Shown here piece after piece: positions 60,051 to 64,000 of a stretch of DNA of 64,000 bases. The notes beneath the pieces are model-generated. The model was not told the origin of the DNA and searched no databases. It saw only the letters and a list, made by a program, of their open reading frames with translations. Source of the stretch: Arthrobacter agilis (GTDB taxonomy: Bacteria > Actinomycetota > Actinomycetes > Actinomycetales > Micrococcaceae); the NCBI RefSeq assembly GCF_030816075.1, contig NZ_JAUSXO010000001.1, positions 2,914,001-2,978,000 on the forward strand, written 5' to 3'. The first letter of the stretch is position 1. Each line of letters begins with the position of its first letter. A program made the translations under genes and the position numbers.

Positions 60051-60473
60051 TCAGACCCGATGGGGCGCTGTCAGGGGATCCGGTGCACGACGCTCACGCC
60101 CTCCATCCCGAACCGTGGCGAACCCTTCTCGGGACCAGTACTCGAATCCACCGATCAGCTCGCGCACGTTCGTATAGCCCGACGACGCCAGGATCAGCGC
60201 ACCGCGGGTACTGCCGTTGCAGCCCGGCCCCCAGCAGTACACGACGATCGCGGTATCCGGACAGGGAGCGACATCGGCGATGCGCGCCTCGAGCTCTGCG
60301 TTCGGGAGATGGATGGCACCAGGGATGCGGCCCTGGCTCCACGAGGCGGCCGAGCGGGTATCGATCACGATCGGACCACCGCCGGACGCGCGCTCGGCAG
60401 CGAGGTCCGCAGGGTCGGTCTCATAGGCGAGCTTCGCAGCGAAGAAGTCGGCAGCGGACAGTGAGGTGGTCAT
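60051..60473 (-). CDS. Rhodanese-like sulfurtransferase domain protein
   Basis: A 140-residue single rhodanese domain. GGPIVIDTRSAASWSQGRIPGAIHLPNAEL is the first half, and AIVVYCWGPGCNGSTRGAL carries the active-site loop with Cys80. GYTNVRELIGGFEYWSREGF is the C-terminal part. The protein carries sulfur from thiosulfate or a persulfide. It is transcribed away from the Lrp-type regulator (divergent, 93 bp), which may control it. Confidence 0.9.
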   Translation of the reverse strand: MTTSLSAADFFAAKLAYETDPADLAAERASGGGPIVIDTRSAASWSQGRIPGAIHLPNAELEARIADVAPCPDTAIVVYCWGPGCNGSTRGALILASSGYTNVRELIGGFEYWSREGFATVRDGGRERRAPDPLTAPHRV

Positions 60474-60566
60474 GCCTCCATCGAATCGTCTCCCGCGCTT
60501 CCCCGGAACAGCACTTCGACCGTCTTCGTGCGCTGACAGGTGGAATCCCACGGTACATTCGCCGCT

Positions 60567-61025
60567 ATGCCATCGAATCCACGATTAGACCTCGATACGA
60601 CCGATCAGGCGATCATCCACCATCTGCAGCAGGACGGGCGGACGAGCGTTGCGCAACTGGGGCGGGCCATCAACCTCTCGCCGAGCGCGACCAGTGATCG
60701 CCTCCGCCGGCTCACCGAGGGTGGGGTCATCACCGGGTACTCGATCACCGTGGACCCGGAGGCCCTCGGGTATGCCGTGACGGCGTTCGTGCGGCTGGCC
60801 TACCCGACCGGCAACTACAAGCCGTTCCACGAGCTCGTCGCCTCGATGCCCGAGGTCATCGAGGCACATCACGTCACCGGCGCGGACTGCTTCATCATCA
60901 AGGTCCTCGCCCGCTCGATGCGGGACCTCGAGCGCATCACCGGTCGCCTCGCCACCCTCGGCGGCATCACCACCAGCGTGGTGTACTCGAGCCCCGTTCC
61001 CGCACGGCACATCGCACCCGCCTGA
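60567..61025 (+). CDS. Lrp/AsnC-family regulator
   Basis: A 152-residue regulator. The helix-turn-helix is QDGRTSVAQLGRAINLSPSATSDRLRRLTEGGVITGY, and the RAM domain has VTAFVRLAYPTGNYKPFHELV and EVIEAHHVTGADCFIIKVLA, where amino acids bind. Start ATG 60567 (MPSNPRLDLD) is preferred over ATG 60540. Divergent to the rhodanese gene, it may answer to an amino acid such as cysteine; that is a guess from context. Confidence 0.9.
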   Translation: MPSNPRLDLDTTDQAIIHHLQQDGRTSVAQLGRAINLSPSATSDRLRRLTEGGVITGYSITVDPEALGYAVTAFVRLAYPTGNYKPFHELVASMPEVIEAHHVTGADCFIIKVLARSMRDLERITGRLATLGGITTSVVYSSPVPARHIAPA

Positions 61026-61074
61026 CGCGGAAGGAACGGCCCGGTCGGAAGCTTTTCAGGGACGGCCGGGGACG

Positions 61075-61827
61075 TCAGGACTGGAAGTGGGTTTCCGGGA
61101 CCTGCTGGTCGATGGACGCCAGGACGTGGGCCGCGACGTCGTGGAGCTTCACGTTCCGGCTGCTGGAAGCTGATCGCAGGATCCGCATCGCGTCCTCGTG
61201 GCTGCACCGGTTCTGGCCCATGATCACTCCGGCAGCCAGAAGGATGGCGGTCCGGGAGTCCATCGCGGTCATCAGGTCGTGGTTGGTGTCGGTGACCTGG
61301 GCGAGACGCACCGCCAGGCGGAGGGCCTTCGAGGCCCCCGTCGCCATGTCCTGGACCGCGGCCAGGGTCTCGTCGTCGAACGCGTCCGGGTGTTCCGCAT
61401 ACAGATCGAGTGCAGCCTTCGCGTCTCCGTCCAGGGGGATCGGGGTTCCCAGCGCGGACAGGACACCGAGCCTCCTCACGGCCGTGGAGTATCCGCCGAA
61501 GCGGGTGTCGGTGCGGAAGTCGGCGACGTACTGTGCGTGGCCGGTCCGGGCGGCCCGCAGGCAGGGCCCGTCGTCGAACCGGTACTGCACCTCGTCGACC
61601 TGCTGGGCGCGGGCGCTGCTGCTGGCGATGGTGAGCTTCTTCCGGGGCCGCAGCAGGGTCACGCCGCAGAGGACGTTCTGGGTGGACGTGGCGAACTCGG
61701 CGGCTGCCTGCTCGGCCAGGAGCGTCAGCAACGTGCCGATGTCTCCGCTGTCGAGGACCAGGTCCTGCAGTTCGTCCGAGAGTGCCTGAGCATCGATCGC
61801 CGGCCTACGAGAGCTGGATGTGGGCAT
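61075..61827 (-). CDS. GAF-ANTAR RNA-binding regulator
   Basis: A 250-residue protein. Residues 30-170 are a GAF domain (AEFATSTQNVLCGVTLL, VQYRFDDGPCLRAARTGHAQYVADF), followed by an ANTAR domain with AMDSRTAILLAAGVIMGQNRCSHEDAMRIL. ANTAR proteins bind paired hairpins in mRNA leaders and prevent termination. The GAF part senses a small molecule or redox state. It stands alone; the candidate target RNAs are not obvious in this window. Confidence 0.9.
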   Translation of the reverse strand: MPTSSSRRPAIDAQALSDELQDLVLDSGDIGTLLTLLAEQAAAEFATSTQNVLCGVTLLRPRKKLTIASSSARAQQVDEVQYRFDDGPCLRAARTGHAQYVADFRTDTRFGGYSTAVRRLGVLSALGTPIPLDGDAKAALDLYAEHPDAFDDETLAAVQDMATGASKALRLAVRLAQVTDTNHDLMTAMDSRTAILLAAGVIMGQNRCSHEDAMRILRSASSSRNVKLHDVAAHVLASIDQQVPETHFQS

Positions 61828-61981
61828 GAGGACCTGCCTTCGCGCCTGCCGTCCACCACCCTGGTGGACGGACTGGAGAGATGAACCGTCCGCTGCTGAA
61901 CGACAGGTCCAGTCTACCGAGGATCCCTCCTCGATGATGCGGCCCGGCCACTTCCGGGCTTGCCGACTTCGACCGATGGCC

Positions 61982-62323
61982 CTACCGGGTCGACCTCCGC
62001 GCCGCTGCGCGGAGCTTGATGATGCGCACCGCCCCGACCAGTGCGACGACGAGCCCTCCGCCCACTGCCGCGATCAGCAGCGCCAGGCCCAGGGCGATGG
62101 ACCCCTCGAGGCCGAAGAACGTCACGAGTACAGGAGTCTCGTTCTGCAGGAAGAACACGATGAGCAGGACGAGGAGGATCAGTGCACACACGATGGCCGT
62201 CCAGATCGCACCGCTGCGGGACCGTGCCGCCGGGTTCCTGCCCCCGCGGCCTCCCCGGACCTCCCCGGGGATCGCACCGCCCTGATCGTGGGTGCTGCGA
62301 TGATCTGTCGGATCGGAAGTCAT
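61982..62323 (-). CDS. LapA-domain (DUF1049) membrane protein
   Basis: A 113-residue protein. A disordered N-terminus rich in Gly and Arg precedes two transmembrane helices, IWTAIVCALILLVLLIVFFLQN and ALGLALLIAAVGGGLVVALVG, joined by ETPVLVTFFGLEGS, the LapA/DUF1049 pattern. In Gram-negatives LapA takes part in lipopolysaccharide assembly, which cannot be the role in an actinobacterium. Its function here is unknown. Confidence 0.85.
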   Translation of the reverse strand: MTSDPTDHRSTHDQGGAIPGEVRGGRGGRNPAARSRSGAIWTAIVCALILLVLLIVFFLQNETPVLVTFFGLEGSIALGLALLIAAVGGGLVVALVGAVRIIKLRAAARRSTR

Positions 62324-62489
62324 GATGGTGCCTTTCCTCGAGCAGTCGCCCCCAGGAGGCGACAGGGGTCAGGGGCGCACCCGGATCGGTGCATCGCCCT
62401 TCAGAGCGAGTATACATAAGCACCCTTACTATCTGCCGCGCAACCGGTGCGCTGGAACCCGAGGCCAGCGCCGGCCTCCGACCATTGTC

Positions 62490-62509
62490 GGTACACGAAC
62501 TGATGTACC
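62490..62509. promoter_or_regulatory. Operator of the CmtR-like metal sensor
   Basis: A perfect inverted repeat GGTACA-N8-TGTACC stands nine bases before the regulator start codon. Such sites are usual for ArsR-family sensors, so autoregulation of the sensor-transporter operon is likely. Confidence 0.7.
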
Positions 62510-62518
62510 TTTGCATGC

Positions 62519-62863
62519 ATGGAAACCATCACCCGGTCCTCCGTCCTGGCACGGTTCGGCTATGCGCTCTCGGATCCCACGCGATCCCGGGTCCTGCTGG
62601 CACTGCGCGAGGCGCCGTCCTACCCGGGTGACCTCGCCGAGATGGCCGGGGTCAGCAAGCAGAGCCTGTCGAATCACCTGACGTGCCTGCGCGGGTGCGG
62701 ACTGGTGGTCGCGGTTCCCGAGGGGCGCCGGGTCCGGTACGAGCTCGCGGACCCGAAATTGGGCGAGGCCCTCACCGCCCTGCTGGACGTCGTGGCCATC
62801 AGCGGCCCCGAGTGCTGCTGCACCACGAAGGACGCCCATGTCGCAGGAAGGGCGTGCTGCTGA
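62519..62863 (+). CDS. ArsR-family metal sensor, CmtR-like
   Basis: A 114-residue winged-helix repressor. SLSNHLTCLRGCGLVVAVPEGRRVRYELAD is nearly the CmtR recognition segment. Cys56 and Cys60 match the CmtR helix-4 ligands, and the cluster Cys99-Cys100-Cys101 stands where CmtR has Cys102. CmtR senses cadmium or lead, releasing DNA. Two more Cys (113-114) end the protein. The transporter start codon overlaps the stop. An inverted repeat lies nine bases upstream, and no Shine-Dalgarno is seen, so translation may be leaderless. Confidence 0.9.
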   Translation: METITRSSVLARFGYALSDPTRSRVLLALREAPSYPGDLAEMAGVSKQSLSNHLTCLRGCGLVVAVPEGRRVRYELADPKLGEALTALLDVVAISGPECCCTTKDAHVAGRACC

Positions 62864-63627
62864 TGAGCACTCACTCCTCGATCACGTCGGACCGGTCGGT
62901 GCGACCCTCCCCGACGACGGAGCGCCGGGCGGTCCTGTCCCGCCGGATCCGCCTGTTCGTCGCGGCGACGATCACCTACAACGTCATCGAAGCCGTCGTC
63001 GCGATCAGCGCCGGCACGATGGCGTCCTCCAGCGCCCTGATCGGCTTCGGCCTGGACTCGATCGTCGAGGTCCTGTCGGCGGCCGCCGTGGCGTGGCAGT
63101 TCGCCGGCCGCGATCCGGAGGCTCGTGAGAAGACCGCGCTGCGCCTGATCGCGTTCTCCTTCTTCGGGCTCGCCGCGTTCGTGACCTTCGATTCCGTCCG
63201 CAGTCTGCTCGGCGGGGCGGAGGCCGATCACTCTCCGGTCGGAATCATCCTTGCAGCGGTCAGCCTTGCCGTGATGCCGTTCCTGTCCTGGGCGCAGCGT
63301 CGGGCCGGACGTGAACTCGGTTCCCGCTCCGCCGTCGCGGACTCGAAGCAGACCCTGCTCTGCACGTACCTGTCAGGAGTCCTGCTGGTGGGCCTGCTGC
63401 TCAACAGCACCCTCGGTTGGTCCTGGGCCGACCCGATCGCCGCCCTGGTCATCGCCGCCGTCGCCATCAAGGAAGGCCGCGAGGCATGGAAGGGTGACTC
63501 GTGCTGCGCCCCGTCGTTCGGAACCCCCGACACCCCCGAAGGCGTTGACTCCTGTGGGAGCACGACGGCCGGTGGCACGGACACCCCGACAGCCGCCGCG
63601 TCTTGCGCATGCTGCGCGCACGACTGA
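62863..63627 (+). CDS. CDF-like metal cation transporter with cysteine-rich tail
   Basis: A 254-residue membrane protein with five or six helices. ATITYNVIEAVVAISAGTMASSSALIGFGLDSIVEV contains the Asp-rich entry region of a cation diffusion facilitator branch, and WADPIAALVIAAVAIKEGREAW the usual second site. The soluble C-terminal domain is missing. Instead the last 50 residues hold six Cys (DSCCAPS, DSCGST, SCACCAHD), probably a metal-binding tail. Fused translationally to a CmtR-like cadmium/lead sensor, it likely exports those metals. The start is ATG 62863. Confidence 0.88.
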   Translation: MSTHSSITSDRSVRPSPTTERRAVLSRRIRLFVAATITYNVIEAVVAISAGTMASSSALIGFGLDSIVEVLSAAAVAWQFAGRDPEAREKTALRLIAFSFFGLAAFVTFDSVRSLLGGAEADHSPVGIILAAVSLAVMPFLSWAQRRAGRELGSRSAVADSKQTLLCTYLSGVLLVGLLLNSTLGWSWADPIAALVIAAVAIKEGREAWKGDSCCAPSFGTPDTPEGVDSCGSTTAGGTDTPTAAASCACCAHD

Positions 63628-63719
63628 CGCTCCCGGCACGATCCGGATCCACCAGCCGTTCCCTGCCATCGGCCGGGAACGGCCAGGGCCACGCAATTCC
63701 ACGACGAGGAGACACCACA

Positions 63720-64000
63720 GTGCCGACCCCCGCCCCCGCTCCCAGCACGACGCCTGACACGAAGAAGGGCCTGAGCGTGCAGAACCGGATCGCGATCGGC
63801 CTGCTCGCCGCCGTCGCCCTCGTCATAGGCCTCGTCCTCCTCGTGAACACGCTCGGCGCGCAGGGCCAGGCCGCCGGCACGACGAACGCCGCCGCCGGCG
63901 TGGTCCGTGAGGACAGCCATCGACTGTCCCAGGCTCCGGACGAGAAGGCCGTCCTGGTCGAGTTCCTCGACTTCGAATGCGAATCCTGCCTGGCCGCGTA
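63720..64000 (+). CDS. DsbA-like thiol-disulfide protein, C-terminus cut by the window edge
   Basis: The forward frame from GTG 63720 runs off the window end after 93 codons. A basic N-terminus and one helix, IAIGLLAAVALVIGLVLLV, anchor it outside the membrane. The extracytoplasmic part begins with a thioredoxin-like strand, VLVEFLDFECESC, with the redox pair CESC. That layout is the actinobacterial DsbA-like family. GAGGAG lies seven to twelve bases before the GTG. It may be co-transcribed with the metal exporter 92 bp upstream. Confidence 0.85.
   Translation, partial: MPTPAPAPSTTPDTKKGLSVQNRIAIGLLAAVALVIGLVLLVNTLGAQGQAAGTTNAAAGVVREDSHRLSQAPDEKAVLVEFLDFECESCLAA

Noticed and set aside
1-64000. 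CRISPR array, tRNA, rRNA, phage or IS elements
   Set aside because: No spaced direct repeats, cloverleaf-like tracts, rRNA segments or transposase motifs were seen by eye; a covariance or profile search was not possible.

Overview
The window is about 64 kb of high-GC, gene-dense actinobacterial chromosome. Gene content (AbgT transporter, ABC-F, TerC, ROK repressors, GAF-ANTAR regulator, NCS1 permease, many GTG starts and ATGA overlaps) fits a soil member of the Micrococcaceae such as Arthrobacter. That assignment is inference from style and protein resemblance, not from a marker gene. No tRNA, rRNA, CRISPR array or intact insertion sequence was seen.

Region 1 (1-22 kb) is mostly housekeeping and accessory genes. 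It holds an ATP-grasp fragment, an FKBP lipoprotein, an AbgB/AbgT-like pair, an ABC-F ATPase, and a Gdx/SugE-type guanidinium exporter directly behind a clear guanidine-III (mini-ykkC) riboswitch. It continues with TerC, dehydrogenase, aldo/keto reductase, an overlapping SnoaL-NCS1-cyclase operon, a spore-photoproduct-lyase-like radical SAM protein, and an OhrR-like regulator coupled to a 70-residue protein.

Region 2 (22.9-44.4 kb) is a large carbohydrate-use locus. A LacI repressor with a perfect palindromic operator faces an isomerase/Gfo-Idh operon, followed by an aldo/keto reductase-TolB-mannonate dehydratase operon. Next come a ROK sugar kinase, a GH2 beta-mannosidase, a complete Opp-type ABC transporter, a GH36 alpha-galactosidase, an SGNH esterase and a ROK repressor. 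Together they read as import and intracellular breakdown of (galacto)manno-oligosaccharides plus a sugar-acid branch; no endo-mannanase lies in the window.

Region 3 (45.1-51.8 kb) looks like an inserted cassette. A ROK repressor diverges from a promoter/operator and an FrcBCA-like sugar ABC transporter, an allulose/tagatose 3-epimerase-type protein, and a kinase broken by a frameshift. Gene-free stretches flank the cassette, and the right-hand one is clearly lower in GC.

Region 4 (51.8-64 kb) holds a Nei-like glycosylase, a thioredoxin-reductase-like flavoprotein, a frameshifted malQ, several small regulators and conserved hypotheticals, and a CmtR-like metal sensor with a cysteine-tailed CDF transporter. 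The window ends inside a DsbA-like gene.

Three genes (GAF protein near 8.5 kb, kinase near 51.0 kb, malQ near 55.5 kb) carry single-site frameshifts; these could be real decay or consensus errors. A small unrecognised domain occurs three times (genes at 8.8, 9.1 and 29.5 kb), once joined to a GAF domain.
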